From assembly GCF_900188455.1 (NCBI RefSeq), contig NZ_FZOL01000011.1:124001-188000 (forward strand): DNA of 64,000 bases, in the 5' to 3' direction. This document shows positions 34,741 through 42,904 of the stretch, piece by piece (position 1 is the first letter of the stretch; the number at the start of each line of letters is the position of its first letter). The position numbers and the translations under genes are program-made. The notes beneath the pieces were generated by a model, which had not been told where the DNA came from, searched no databases, and worked only from the letters and a program-made list of their open reading frames with translations. This stretch comes from Pseudomonas japonica (lineage in GTDB: Bacteria > Pseudomonadota > Gammaproteobacteria > Pseudomonadales > Pseudomonadaceae).

Positions 34741-35343
34741 ATGCCCAAGACCTGTGCCGATCGCTGCGCCGACTATGAAGAACGGCGCGAGAAGGCCCTC
34801 GAACTGTTCGCGCTCAAGGGCTTCGGCCAGGTCAGCATGCGCGAGCTGGCGGCCCATGTGGGACTCACCGCCGGCTCGCTCTACCACCATTTTCCGAGCA
34901 AGCAGCACCTGTTGTTCGATCTCATCGAAGAACTCCACGAGGAGCTGCTTGCCACCCTGCAACCGGTCGCCCGCGGCAAGCCCGGCACGGTACACCTGTC
35001 GGCGGTGATCCGCGCGCACTGGGAGCTGCACGCCGAACGGCCATTGCAGTTCCGCCTGGCCGAACGCGACCTGTGCTGCCTGACCGACGAGCAGCAGGCG
35101 CAGATCGCCGCGATGCGCCGGGAATACGAGCATCGCCTGCTGCAGTTGATCGCCCCGGCGACGCGCCTGAGCGGCGCCGCCCTGGAAACCGCCACCCAGG
35201 TGGTGGCGAGCATGCTCAACAGCCTGCCCGGCTGGCTGCAGAACTCCGCGGCGAGCCAGGCCCAGCGCCTGGCCCTGATGGAGAGCATGCTGCTCGGCGC
35301 GATCGAGCGGACGCTGCCGGAGTGCGTCAGCTCGGCGGCGTGA
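34741..35343 (+). CDS. TetR-family transcriptional regulator
   Basis: 200 residues. The N-terminal helix-turn-helix is clear (REKALELFALKGFGQVSMRE, LAAHVGLTAGSLYHHFPSKQ, HLLFDLIEEL). The C-terminal ligand domain contains ERDLCCLTDEQQAQIAAMRR and a late helix VVASMLNSLPGWLQNSA. The start is 6 bp after the dehydrogenase stop, so it is likely co-transcribed and may feed back on the thiolase/dehydrogenase operon, probably sensing an acyl-CoA. That role is inferred from position. Downstream lies a 151-bp gap before the toxin operon. Confidence 0.88.
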   Translation: MPKTCADRCADYEERREKALELFALKGFGQVSMRELAAHVGLTAGSLYHHFPSKQHLLFDLIEELHEELLATLQPVARGKPGTVHLSAVIRAHWELHAERPLQFRLAERDLCCLTDEQQAQIAAMRREYEHRLLQLIAPATRLSGAALETATQVVASMLNSLPGWLQNSAASQAQRLALMESMLLGAIERTLPECVSSAA

Positions 35344-35371
35344 CCGCACAGTCCATTTCTCTACCGCTCGT

Positions 35372-35389
35372 AGGAAAATTTACTTTCCT
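35372..35389 (+). promoter_or_regulatory. inverted repeat upstream of the toxin operon (candidate operator)
   Basis: AGGAAA-ATTTAC-TTTCCT, perfect 6-bp arms in an A/T-rich 18-mer that stands out from its GC-rich surroundings, about 105 bp before the first toxin-operon start codon. No LuxR-type box like that of the six-gene array is seen here. Confidence 0.35.
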
Positions 35390-35494
35390 CTATTGCCCAT
35401 CTCCAAGTCATCGTCTAGACCTTGAACACCCCTTTGCCAATGATGGCCTATTGATTTCGCCCGCGGTGTCGCCGCTGGCACTTCAATCCGGAGA

Positions 35495-35893
35495 ATGGAC
35501 TTGAACCGCATCGACATCCTCATCGTCGTGGACGTGACCGGCGCGCTCGCCGCCGGCACGCTCCAGGGCAGCGTCTATCTGGTGGACAGCAACAAGTACC
35601 TGGGCTCCTGGCAGGAAGGCCAGAGCACGCTCAATACCGTGTGCCAGGACGGCCAGACACTGACCTGGTCGGTGACCCCGGTGGACCCGGGGGATGCCGT
35701 GGCCATCGCCGGCTTCTCCGGGACCATGGTCGCCAACCACATCTGCGTCCCCAGTCAGGACCCCTTTCTCGGCAACACCGTGTGGAACGGCCTGGTGCAG
35801 ACCCAGGGCGCCTACGCCAGCTACCCCTATTCCGTCAGCCTGTCCATGGACGGCACCACCCTGAGCTTCTCCAGCGCACTGAAGGTGGTGTGA
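35495..35893 (+). CDS. AidA/PixA-type small beta-sandwich protein 1 of the toxin operon
   Basis: 132 residues starting MDLNRIDILIVVDVTGALAA. It then has VYLVDSNKYLGSWQEGQSTL, LTWSVTPVDPGDAVAIAGFS and a C-terminal YSVSLSMDGTTLSFSSALKV. The lead (DILIVVD...), the VYLVDxNK motif and the W-x-V-x-P-x-D/N-P-G-D step are those of the inclusion-body (PixA)/AidA family, here in a short form. No signal peptide. GGAG stands 5 bp before the ATG. It is the first gene of a five-gene run ending in three predicted pore-forming subunits; small partners of this kind occur in mak-type toxin operons. The role (chaperone, accessory or secreted component) is not known. Confidence 0.7.
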   Translation: MDLNRIDILIVVDVTGALAAGTLQGSVYLVDSNKYLGSWQEGQSTLNTVCQDGQTLTWSVTPVDPGDAVAIAGFSGTMVANHICVPSQDPFLGNTVWNGLVQTQGAYASYPYSVSLSMDGTTLSFSSALKVV

Positions 35894-35927
35894 CGAAACC
35901 GGTTTCACTCACGCAGGAAGCACCACG

Positions 35928-36329
35928 ATGGCAAATCAAATCTATGTACTGGTAGTGGTCGACGTCGAAGGCGCACTGGCCAGCGGCGACCTGGGCTCGA
36001 ACGTCTACCTGGTGGACACCAACAAGCACTTCGGCTCTTCCAGCGAAGGTCAGGAAGAGCTGATCACCAACTGTACCGACGGGCAGATCGTGATCTGGTC
36101 GGTCAGCCCGATCAACCCCGGCGACGACGTCGAAATCACCGGCTTCAGCGGGCAGATCATCCAGCAGAAGATCTGCCAGCCGCAGCAGTCGACCCTGGTC
36201 AGCGGCGAAACCGTGTGGTCCGGCCGCGTCGAGTCCCAGGGCGCCACGGCGCAATACCAGTACAGCTGCACCCTGTCGTTCGACGGCAAGGCGATGACCT
36301 TCGACCCCTACCTCAACGTCACCGGCTGA
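35928..36329 (+). CDS. AidA/PixA-type small protein 2 of the toxin operon
   Basis: 133 residues, clearly a paralogue of the protein just upstream: MANQIYVLVVVDVEGALASG, VYLVDTNKHFGSSSEGQEEL, IVIWSVSPINPGDDVEITGF, YSCTLSFDGKAMTFDPYLNV. Roughly half the residues correspond by eye. It starts 34 bp after the first copy and is followed 20 bp later by the first long helical toxin gene, consistent with one transcript. There is no export signal. Tandem copies suggest hetero-oligomer formation or sub-functionalisation, which is inference. Confidence 0.7.
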   Translation: MANQIYVLVVVDVEGALASGDLGSNVYLVDTNKHFGSSSEGQEELITNCTDGQIVIWSVSPINPGDDVEITGFSGQIIQQKICQPQQSTLVSGETVWSGRVESQGATAQYQYSCTLSFDGKAMTFDPYLNVTG

Positions 36330-36349
36330 TCCGCCACGGAGGTATCACC

Positions 36350-37447
36350 ATGCTCGCACCCGATGTCAACGACACCCAGGACCGACTCACCGACGCCTAT
36401 TCGAACGTCGTCGGCCTGGACAGCTTCGCCGTGAGTTGCGAAAGCATCCGCATCGCCACCATCCCCGACGAACCGAGCTGGCTGCCGGCGGTGGCGGTGG
36501 AAGTGCAGCAACTGGACAGCGCCGCCGACGCCTGGCAACTGGACCGCGCCGATATCTGGGCACCGGTGCTGCTCGCCTTCGAGAACTACTACGCGATGTT
36601 CACCGGCGTCGCCGGGTTGTCGCCCAGCAGCAACAACGATGCCGCGTTCTGGATCAAGCTGCTTGGCGAAACCCTGCTGCCCCAGGTCAACCAGAGCCTG
36701 GCCGCGACCCAGGCCGCCGACGTGGCCCTGAAGCAGCGCATGGCGGCGTTCAGCGCGGTGCTGCCGGCGATGAACAAGTCCATCGAGCAGGGCTGGAACG
36801 CCCTCGGCGACGAAGAACAGCAGATGCTGCAACTGACCGAGCAACTGGGCGAGCTGGTGGATTCGGTCGAAGCCCTGGGCAGCAGCATGACCAGCCAGGA
36901 CATCGCCACGGACAAGGGCATCGCCCAGTCCGCCGTGTCGCTGCTGTACGAGGTCGGTTCCGCCGGCGCCGAAGCCACCGTGCCGATCGCCGGCATGGCC
37001 ATGGCGGTGCTGAGCATCGGGGAGAGCTTCTACAACCTGATCGCCGATGACAACCAACTGATCGCCACCATGAACCAGATCAACGCGATCAAGGCGCAGT
37101 TGTCCGACGAGGCGCTGGGCGTGGCCCTGACCAAGTCCACGCTGCAGACCCTGTACCGCGTCGAGGGTCAGTTCCTGGTCCTGCGCGATGCCCTGCCGGC
37201 GCTGGTCGACCTCTGGATCACCCAGCAGGCCAAGACCCAGGACGCCATCGACGCCCTGCAGGCCGGGGCCCAGCCCGACCAGTACCTCGACCTGCTGACC
37301 CTGCCCCAGGCCCTGGCCGCCTGGACCTCGATCAACAACTTCGTCACGCAGTTATCGAAGACCGACATCAGCGTCGGCGAGCCCGTGACGATCGACATCA
37401 GTTCGGCCACCGTTCGGCCAACCTTTGCGAACTTCATGCGCAATTGA
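36350..37447 (+). CDS. tripartite alpha-pore-forming toxin component, first subunit (ClyA/HBL/Mak-like)
   Basis: 365 residues, predicted almost wholly helical. The N-terminal half is polar (PQVNQSLAATQAADVALKQR, heptad-like LTEQLGELVDSVEALGSSM). A hydrophobic stretch at about residues 191-232 (QSAVSLLYEV, VPIAGMAMAVLSIGESFYNL) could form the membrane-inserting head, and a second long helix follows (TMNQINAIKAQLSDEALGVA). This long helix - hydrophobic head - long helix plan is that of ClyA-superfamily subunits (HBL, Nhe, Ahl, Smh, Mak). It has no signal peptide, as is common for the Gram-negative members. GGAGG lies 7 bp before the ATG, which sets the start. Which partner it equals in other tripartite systems cannot be decided by eye. 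Confidence 0.65.
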   Translation: MLAPDVNDTQDRLTDAYSNVVGLDSFAVSCESIRIATIPDEPSWLPAVAVEVQQLDSAADAWQLDRADIWAPVLLAFENYYAMFTGVAGLSPSSNNDAAFWIKLLGETLLPQVNQSLAATQAADVALKQRMAAFSAVLPAMNKSIEQGWNALGDEEQQMLQLTEQLGELVDSVEALGSSMTSQDIATDKGIAQSAVSLLYEVGSAGAEATVPIAGMAMAVLSIGESFYNLIADDNQLIATMNQINAIKAQLSDEALGVALTKSTLQTLYRVEGQFLVLRDALPALVDLWITQQAKTQDAIDALQAGAQPDQYLDLLTLPQALAAWTSINNFVTQLSKTDISVGEPVTIDISSATVRPTFANFMRN

Positions 37448-37484
37448 AGGACCTCCCGCGTTTCCCCCCTACCAGAGGATATTC

Positions 37485-38594
37485 ATGATGAATGTTGCCC
37501 TGACCGACCCGAGCAATACGACCCAGGCCCCCGACACCCTGAGCGGCAATACCAGCGTTTCCTACAACGCCGCGCAGTTGATCACCTTCGCCTGCCATGC
37601 CGTGGTCAACACCGTTTTCATCTCGCCGACGCCGCAGCCGAGCTGGTTCGACAGCCTCAATGCCGAACTGGGCGTGGCGCAGACCCTGTCCCAGCAATGG
37701 ATCGACACCCTTGGCCCGCAGGTGACCAAGACCATTCCGCTGCAGGTGATCAATTTCGGCTCCGACTTCACCGCCGCGACCAATGCGATCCTGCAGATCG
37801 TCCAGCAGAACCCCACCGCCTCGGGGGCCGACAACCCCTACGTGATCGAGGTGCAGACGATCATCGAGCAGACCCTGCTGCCGCCGATCCAGGCGGTGAT
37901 CGACCAGATGACCCAGACCACCACGGCGCTGACCACCTGGGGCGACCAGATGCAGGCCGCGCACAACAACCTGGTCAGCGGTGCCACCAATATCCAGAGC
38001 GCGGAAACCCAGCTGACCGCCGACATCAACCAGATGAACGCGGCCATCACCGCGCTGAATGCCGAGATCCAGCAGGAGAACAAAGCCATCGCCGCCTCGG
38101 CCGCGGGCATCGGCGTGGGTATCTTCGCCCTGGTGGTCGGCGTTGCCCTGGCCCCGGAAACCGGCGGTGCCAGCCTGCTGGTGGGCGGTGCCATCGGTGC
38201 CGCGGGGATCATCGGCGGCGGCGTGACCTGGGGTGTGATGCAGAGCAAGATCAACGACCAGTTCAACCAGATCGCCGCCGACCAGCAGGAACTGGATGAC
38301 GACCAGCGCCAACTGGTTGCCCTGCAGGGCCTGCAGATGGCCTCCGATGGCGCGGTGGCGAGCCTCGAACTGGCGACCCAGAGCCTGTCGCGACTGCAAA
38401 CCCAGTGGGCGACCTTCCAGGGCGAACTGCAGGGTGTGGTCACCCAGCTGCAGGCCGCCGACCAGCAACTCTCGACCATTACCGAAGGGGTCTTCACCCA
38501 GGCGGCGGTCACCGAGTGGGATCAAGCCATCGTCACCGCCAACAGCCTGGTCAACGCCCAGGTGCCGATCGAGTCGCAGACCCTGCCGATGTAA
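37485..38594 (+). CDS. tripartite alpha-pore-forming toxin component, second subunit
   Basis: 369 residues. A coiled-coil arm (about 150-203; AETQLTADINQMNAAITALN, EIQQENKAIAAS) leads into a long, strongly hydrophobic hairpin at about 204-250 (GIFALVVGVALAPETGG, LLVGGAIGAAGIIGGGVTWG). A second coiled coil returns at about 253-330 (DQFNQIAADQQELDDDQRQL). This two-helix hydrophobic head is the hallmark of the membrane-inserting subunit in HBL/Nhe/AhlB-type toxins. The gene begins 37 bp after the first subunit with AGAGGA upstream; an alternative ATG lies one codon on. A REP palindrome separates it from the third subunit. Confidence 0.75.
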   Translation: MMNVALTDPSNTTQAPDTLSGNTSVSYNAAQLITFACHAVVNTVFISPTPQPSWFDSLNAELGVAQTLSQQWIDTLGPQVTKTIPLQVINFGSDFTAATNAILQIVQQNPTASGADNPYVIEVQTIIEQTLLPPIQAVIDQMTQTTTALTTWGDQMQAAHNNLVSGATNIQSAETQLTADINQMNAAITALNAEIQQENKAIAASAAGIGVGIFALVVGVALAPETGGASLLVGGAIGAAGIIGGGVTWGVMQSKINDQFNQIAADQQELDDDQRQLVALQGLQMASDGAVASLELATQSLSRLQTQWATFQGELQGVVTQLQAADQQLSTITEGVFTQAAVTEWDQAIVTANSLVNAQVPIESQTLPM

Positions 38595-38616
38595 CGAACG
38601 CGGGTTACCAATGGCC

Positions 38617-38745
38617 GTAGGAGCTGGCTTGCCTGCGATCGACGGCGTAGCCGTCGCAAACCCTGAATCCGCGGTGCTCCTGGCGCACCGTGGAGACTGA
38701 TTTTACGACGGCTGCGCCGCCGATCGCAGGCAAGCCAGCTCCTAC
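38617..38745. repeat. REP palindrome inside the toxin operon
   Basis: Full-length GTAGGAGCTGGCTTGCC element with inner palindrome (GACGGCGTAGCCGTCGCAAA / TTTACGACGGCTGCGCCGCC), placed between toxin subunits 2 and 3. Such a structure can stabilise upstream mRNA or reduce read-through, so subunit 3 may be made at a different level. It ends 26 bp before the ribosome site of subunit 3. Confidence 0.85.
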
Positions 38746-38782
38746 GGGTTCAGCACCAGTTCACTGCAACAGGAGTGCTCCG

Positions 38783-39844
38783 ATGAGTTTCGATGCTACC
38801 CAGACCAACCAACAGATCAGCGACTCGGTCGGCAGCATGCTGCTGCTCAACTCGTCCTGCCAGGCATTGATCGAGGCGTCGATCGCGCCCTCGGACTCGC
38901 CCTGGTATCCGGTGCTCGACCAGGAACTGGGCCAGGCGGAAAACCTTGTGGTTGGCTGGCGCCAGAACGGCTTCCTGTATTTCCAGACCCAGATCCTGGC
39001 CCAGACCGCCGCCTGCGCCGAGGCCTTCCTTGCCGCGCAGCCGGCGCTGGACAAGGCCTTCGCCCAGTTGCAGGTGCAGTTCGACAGCACACTGCAGGCC
39101 AGTATCGTGGCCCAGCTCAATGCCCTGGAGGCACCGGTGCAGGCCATGATCGAGGCGATCGACCAGTACACCGACCGTCTCGGCACCTTCAACAGCCAAC
39201 TGGCCGTGCCCTATGCCGCGATGAACCGCAGCATCGCCCAGATTCAGGCCCAGGAGGCCGATATCCAGGCACAGATCACCACCATCAATGCGCAGATCGC
39301 CCAGCTGCAACAGCAGGTGCAGAGCGACCGGCAAGCCATCGCCCAGGCCCAGGCGAAGAAAACCAGCGGGTTGGTGGAAACCATTTTCGGCGTGCTGCTC
39401 ACGCCCTTCACCGGCGGTATCTCGCTGATCCTGGCCGGGATCGGCGTAGCCAGCATCGCCCAGGCCGAGGAACAGATTTCCAGCCTGCAGAACAGCATCG
39501 CCCAGTACCAGAGCACCATCGCCAGCGACCAACAGGACCTGTCCAGCGATCAGCAGCAGGTCGCCACGCTGAACGGCTTGAGCATGAGCCTGGCGCTGGT
39601 GATCGGCGATGTCACCGACATGACCAGCGCCCTCGATGCCCTGAATGTCAGCTGGCAGGTGCTGTCCGGCGAGCTGGGCAACGCCGCCAGCGACGTCGCC
39701 CAGGCCGAGAACGCGCAGCAGGCCCTGGTGGCCCAGGTGTGGTTCGACGCGGCGTGCAATAGCTGGCAGGCGATCGCCGGGTTCGTCGCCAACATGCAGG
39801 CCAACAACGCGCCGCAGCCGAACCTGGTCAGCATCGGTCAGTGA
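38783..39844 (+). CDS. tripartite alpha-pore-forming toxin component, third subunit
   Basis: 353 residues with the same plan as its neighbours. A helical N-terminus (EAPVQAMIEAIDQYTDRLGT) is followed by a Gln-rich coiled coil at about 148-192 (IQAQEADIQAQITTINAQIA), a short hydrophobic head at about 196-227 (GLVETIFGVLLTPFTGGISL, ILAGIGVASIA) and a returning coiled coil (SSLQNSIAQYQSTIASDQQD). It is probably the third soluble partner of the pore complex. AGGAG lies 7 bp before the ATG. Its stop codon abuts directly, with no spacer, the stop codon of the convergent DUF2235 gene, and no terminator hairpin is seen between them. Confidence 0.7.
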   Translation: MSFDATQTNQQISDSVGSMLLLNSSCQALIEASIAPSDSPWYPVLDQELGQAENLVVGWRQNGFLYFQTQILAQTAACAEAFLAAQPALDKAFAQLQVQFDSTLQASIVAQLNALEAPVQAMIEAIDQYTDRLGTFNSQLAVPYAAMNRSIAQIQAQEADIQAQITTINAQIAQLQQQVQSDRQAIAQAQAKKTSGLVETIFGVLLTPFTGGISLILAGIGVASIAQAEEQISSLQNSIAQYQSTIASDQQDLSSDQQQVATLNGLSMSLALVIGDVTDMTSALDALNVSWQVLSGELGNAASDVAQAENAQQALVAQVWFDAACNSWQAIAGFVANMQANNAPQPNLVSIGQ

Positions 39845-41125
39845 TCAGGCCGACGGATGAGCGTGGATGACCCGCTGCCGGTCGGCCTGGGGTCGATTGA
39901 TGAACAGGGCGTCGAGCAATGGGCTGTCGGAGTGCAGCGCGGCATTCCAGTTGGCCGAGAGGTGGATGTAGCGGCGCCGCAGCAGGGCCATTTCCACCTC
40001 CTCCAGGCCGTGCCCGGAGCGCTGGGCCAGCAGCTTGGCGGCGATCGTGCGCAACTCCTCGGGCAGCGCCAGGTCATCGCTGTCCGGCACGGGATCGAAC
40101 GGCACCCCGGCCTCAAGCGCCAGCGCGTGCATCAGGCGCAGATAGACCAGCGACAGCTCGCCACGCACCCGGCGCTCACCGCGAATGCGCACGCGCACGC
40201 GCTTTTCCCGGTACAGATCGCGCTTGGGCAGGAACGGCTGGTCGACGCTTTCGCTGTCCAGGTACAGGCGCAGGCCGAGTGCTTCCCAGGCCTGGCGCTG
40301 CCGTTCCAGGCAGGCACTGGCCTGGCGCCAGGCCTGTGACTGCTCCAGCGCCAGCGCGGCGGGTTCGGTGCTGCTGAACGGTCGCTCCAGCACCAGCACC
40401 TCGTCGTCTTCCGTCCGGTAGCCGCCACCGATATCGCAGTGATCGCCGGGCAATGCCAGGTCGACATCGGTGCCGACCAAGGGGAAGTTCACCCGCCATT
40501 CGTCCGCCGCCACCAGATGCACCCGGTGCCGGGCCAGCCCGGCCGGCAGTTGCGTGCGCAGGCCGTCGAAGTCCGCATTGGCGGCGCTGAAATTGCCCTT
40601 GAGCGGGGCCATGATGCTGGCCACGGTATCGAACAGGCCGACAAAGTTGAGCCGCAGCGGATGCCCGCCACAGGCCTGGGTCAGCGCCTGCAGGTCATTG
40701 GCCAGGTGCCGCGCCGCCGCCGCGCCGCGACTGAAGCCGAACAGGTCGACTTCGACGGCCGCGATGCGCACGCCGGGGTTGGCGTCGAGCAGGCGTCGCA
40801 GCGCCTCGCCGACCTCGGCCGGCACCTGCGCGACCCGCGCCGCCACACCGCTGGCGCCGCGTCCGCTGGCCTGGGCCATGAGGTCGTCGGCCGCGCCGCG
40901 GGCGGTACCGACGCCCTCGATGTACAGCGCCAGCGAGGCCCGGCGGGCGGCGCTGGGAATGCCTGGCGATTGCCGATAGAGCGCGAACAGCCGCGCCACG
41001 TTGCTCTTGCCCATGGCGTAGCTGCCCTGGGGTCGCGACTGCGCCGCGCCCAGTTCGCTGTTGTGCAGGTTGAGCCCGGTGCCATCGAAGAACAGGCCGA
41101 GATGCAAGGTCAGTGTCGGATTCAT
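39845..41125 (-). CDS. DUF2235 (Tle1-like) alpha/beta-hydrolase domain protein
   Basis: 426 residues. The N-terminal TLHLGLFFDGTGLNLHNSEL is the DUF2235 signature (FFDGTxxN). The nucleophile motif is VDLFGFSRGAAAARHLANDL (G-F-S-R-G, a GxSxG elbow), followed by GLFDTVASIMAPLKG, with a probable acid/base in LPGDHCDIGGGYRTEDDE. This is the fold of the Tle1 family of type VI secretion phospholipases, although many DUF2235 proteins are not secreted. It has no signal peptide. The gene points at the toxin operon and abuts it. No VgrG, PAAR, adaptor or immunity gene is adjacent, so a T6SS role is only a possibility. The start at 41125 is the first ATG and has GGAAC upstream. Confidence 0.75.
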   Translation of the reverse strand: MNPTLTLHLGLFFDGTGLNLHNSELGAAQSRPQGSYAMGKSNVARLFALYRQSPGIPSAARRASLALYIEGVGTARGAADDLMAQASGRGASGVAARVAQVPAEVGEALRRLLDANPGVRIAAVEVDLFGFSRGAAAARHLANDLQALTQACGGHPLRLNFVGLFDTVASIMAPLKGNFSAANADFDGLRTQLPAGLARHRVHLVAADEWRVNFPLVGTDVDLALPGDHCDIGGGYRTEDDEVLVLERPFSSTEPAALALEQSQAWRQASACLERQRQAWEALGLRLYLDSESVDQPFLPKRDLYREKRVRVRIRGERRVRGELSLVYLRLMHALALEAGVPFDPVPDSDDLALPEELRTIAAKLLAQRSGHGLEEVEMALLRRRYIHLSANWNAALHSDSPLLDALFINRPQADRQRVIHAHPSA

Positions 41126-41225
41126 GACGGTTCCTTGTGTGTTGAGGACAAGGAACCGATCGGATCACCCGGCAAAAAAACCGGATATAAGAAGAGTTAC
41201 GGCAGTTTGTAGGAAGGGTCTGACG

Positions 41226-41603
41226 CTAGCTGAGCAATGCCTGAATCTGCTCGCGCAGGCTGTCGAGGTCGAACGGCTTGGCCAGGATCGGCGCGCGGAA
41301 CGCGATGGGGCTGCCGGATTCGCGGATTTCCGCCGGGTAGCCGCTGATGAAGATCACCTTCAGGTCCGGTCGCAGCTTGACCGCCGGCTCGGCGATATCC
41401 ACCCCGGAAATCCCGCCCGGCAGGCGGAAATCGGTGACCATCAGGTCCAGGTGCGGTTTGCTGGCGAGGATTTCGAACGCCTGCGCGCCGTCCTCGGCGA
41501 GCAGCACGCGGTAGCCCTCGCCCGCCAGGTAGTCATTGAGAACCATACGGATCACCGGCTCGTCCTCGACGACCAGTACCACATCTTGTGCATCTACGCT
41601 CAT
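41226..41603 (-). CDS. single-domain response regulator (CheY-like receiver)
   Basis: 125 residues, one receiver domain only. It has the acidic pair in VLVVEDEPVIRMVLNDYL, the phospho-acceptor Asp in LMVTDFRLPGGISGVDIA, the Ser/Thr switch in VIFISGYPAEIRES, and Lys in ILAKPFDLDSLREQI. There is no output domain, so it should act by protein contact or as a phosphate sink. It is the last gene of a leftward signalling cluster, 53 bp after the receiver-kinase gene. A similar single-domain receiver lies at the other end of the cluster (48004), so the two bracket the island. Confidence 0.92.
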   Translation of the reverse strand: MSVDAQDVVLVVEDEPVIRMVLNDYLAGEGYRVLLAEDGAQAFEILASKPHLDLMVTDFRLPGGISGVDIAEPAVKLRPDLKVIFISGYPAEIRESGSPIAFRAPILAKPFDLDSLREQIQALLS

Positions 41604-41656
41604 GCCAACGCCTTGATTCGAATTCGTTCGGGGGTAATGACCATACGACCCCCGGC

Positions 41657-42904
41657 TTACACAGAGGTTGCCTGCGGGCGACCACTTTCATCTTTTTGCC
41701 CTTCATGGCCATGCATATCGCATACCAGCGGCAGGTAGACGCTGAAGGTCGCGCCCTCGCCTTCGGCGCTCTGCACGGTGATCCGCCCGCCATGGGCCAG
41801 GACGATCTGCTCGGAGATGTACAGGCCCAGGCCCAGGCCGGCGACGCTGTGGTTCGAGGCGACCCGCTCGAACTGCTGGAAGATTCGCTGCTGGTGGTCC
41901 GGACTGATGCCGATGCCTTCATCGCGCACCTCGACGCAGGCCATGCCTTGCGCCTCCAGCACCCGCACCCGCACCGGGCGCTTGCTCCCGTAGCGCAGGG
42001 CATTGCTCAGCAGGTTGGCGATGACCTGCTCGATGCGGAACTCGTCCCAGATCCCCTCCACGCCGCTGGCGCAGTCCATTTCGATGAGCGAACCGGCCGC
42101 CGCGGCCTGGGCGGCGAAATTCTCCACCAGGCCCATGACCAGTTGCCCGAGGTCGAAACGCGAGGGCCGGATCGACAGCTTGCCGGTGCGGATCCGCGAC
42201 ACGTCGAGCATGTCTTCGATCAGGCGGATCAGGCTGTTGATCTGCCGTTCGTCGCGCTCGACCATGGCGCGCATCTTGTCCAGGGTGAAGGCATCGGCGT
42301 TGTCCTTGGCCAGGTGCAGCTTGCGCAGCTGGGTTTCCAGGATCAGCCCGTTGAGCGGCGTGCGCACCTCGTGGGAGACGATGGACATGAAGTCGTCACG
42401 CATGCGCACCGCCCGCTCCAGCTCGCCACGCGCCACCTGCAACTGTTCGAGCAACTGCTGCTGCTCGCGCTGGCTGCACTCGAGCGCCTGCAACTGGCGG
42501 TCGAGGGCCTTGCGCTGGCGGTACAGCTCGACGAACACGGTGACCTTGCTCTTCACCGCGAGGGTGTCCAGGGGCTTGTGCAGGAAGTCCACCGCGCCGC
42601 TTTCGTAGCCCTTGAAGGCGTAGTTCATTTCCCGCCCCGCGGCGCTGACGAAGACGATCGGGATGTGCTTGGTCTTCTCCATGCCACGCATCAGCTCGGC
42701 CAGTTCGAAGCCGTTCATGCCGGGCATCTGCACGTCGAGGATGGCCAGGGCGAACTCATGCTCCAGCAACAGCGACAGGGCCTGGTCGGCGGAGCTCGCC
42801 TGGTACACCGCGCGGTCGTCGCCCTTGATCAGCGCCTCCAGCGCCAGGAGGTTCTCCGGGAGATCGTCGACGATCAGCAGTTTGGCTTGGATGTGGCTCA
42901 ACAT
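41657..42904 (-). CDS. receiver-histidine kinase (REC + HisKA + HATPase)
   Basis: 415 residues. An N-terminal receiver (LLIVDDLPENLLALEALIKG, phospho-Asp in LAILDVQMPGMNGFELAELM, Lys in VDFLHKPLDT) is joined by a coiled coil to a HisKA domain (MRDDFMSIVSHEVRTPLNGL, the phospho-His) and a HATPase domain (N-box IEQVIANLLSNALRYGSKRP, G1 VRDEGIGISPDHQQRI, G2 VAGLGLGLYISEQIV). There is no transmembrane segment, so it is a soluble kinase whose activity is set by its own receiver, probably phosphorylated by the large hybrid kinase upstream. Its start overlaps the CheB stop by 7 bp. It is one of four translationally coupled genes. Confidence 0.92.
   Translation of the reverse strand: MLSHIQAKLLIVDDLPENLLALEALIKGDDRAVYQASSADQALSLLLEHEFALAILDVQMPGMNGFELAELMRGMEKTKHIPIVFVSAAGREMNYAFKGYESGAVDFLHKPLDTLAVKSKVTVFVELYRQRKALDRQLQALECSQREQQQLLEQLQVARGELERAVRMRDDFMSIVSHEVRTPLNGLILETQLRKLHLAKDNADAFTLDKMRAMVERDERQINSLIRLIEDMLDVSRIRTGKLSIRPSRFDLGQLVMGLVENFAAQAAAAGSLIEMDCASGVEGIWDEFRIEQVIANLLSNALRYGSKRPVRVRVLEAQGMACVEVRDEGIGISPDHQQRIFQQFERVASNHSVAGLGLGLYISEQIVLAHGGRITVQSAEGEGATFSVYLPLVCDMHGHEGQKDESGRPQATSV

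Noticed and set aside
35341..35494. LuxR-type box before the toxin operon
   Set aside because: CTACCGCTCGTAG is a small palindrome but the spacing is 5 bp rather than 8, and no CT-N12-AG site with inverted halves is found.
39845..41125. Confident T6SS effector (Tle1) assignment
   Set aside because: Only the DUF2235 fold motifs are visible. No VgrG, adaptor or immunity gene is adjacent, so the call was kept at domain level.
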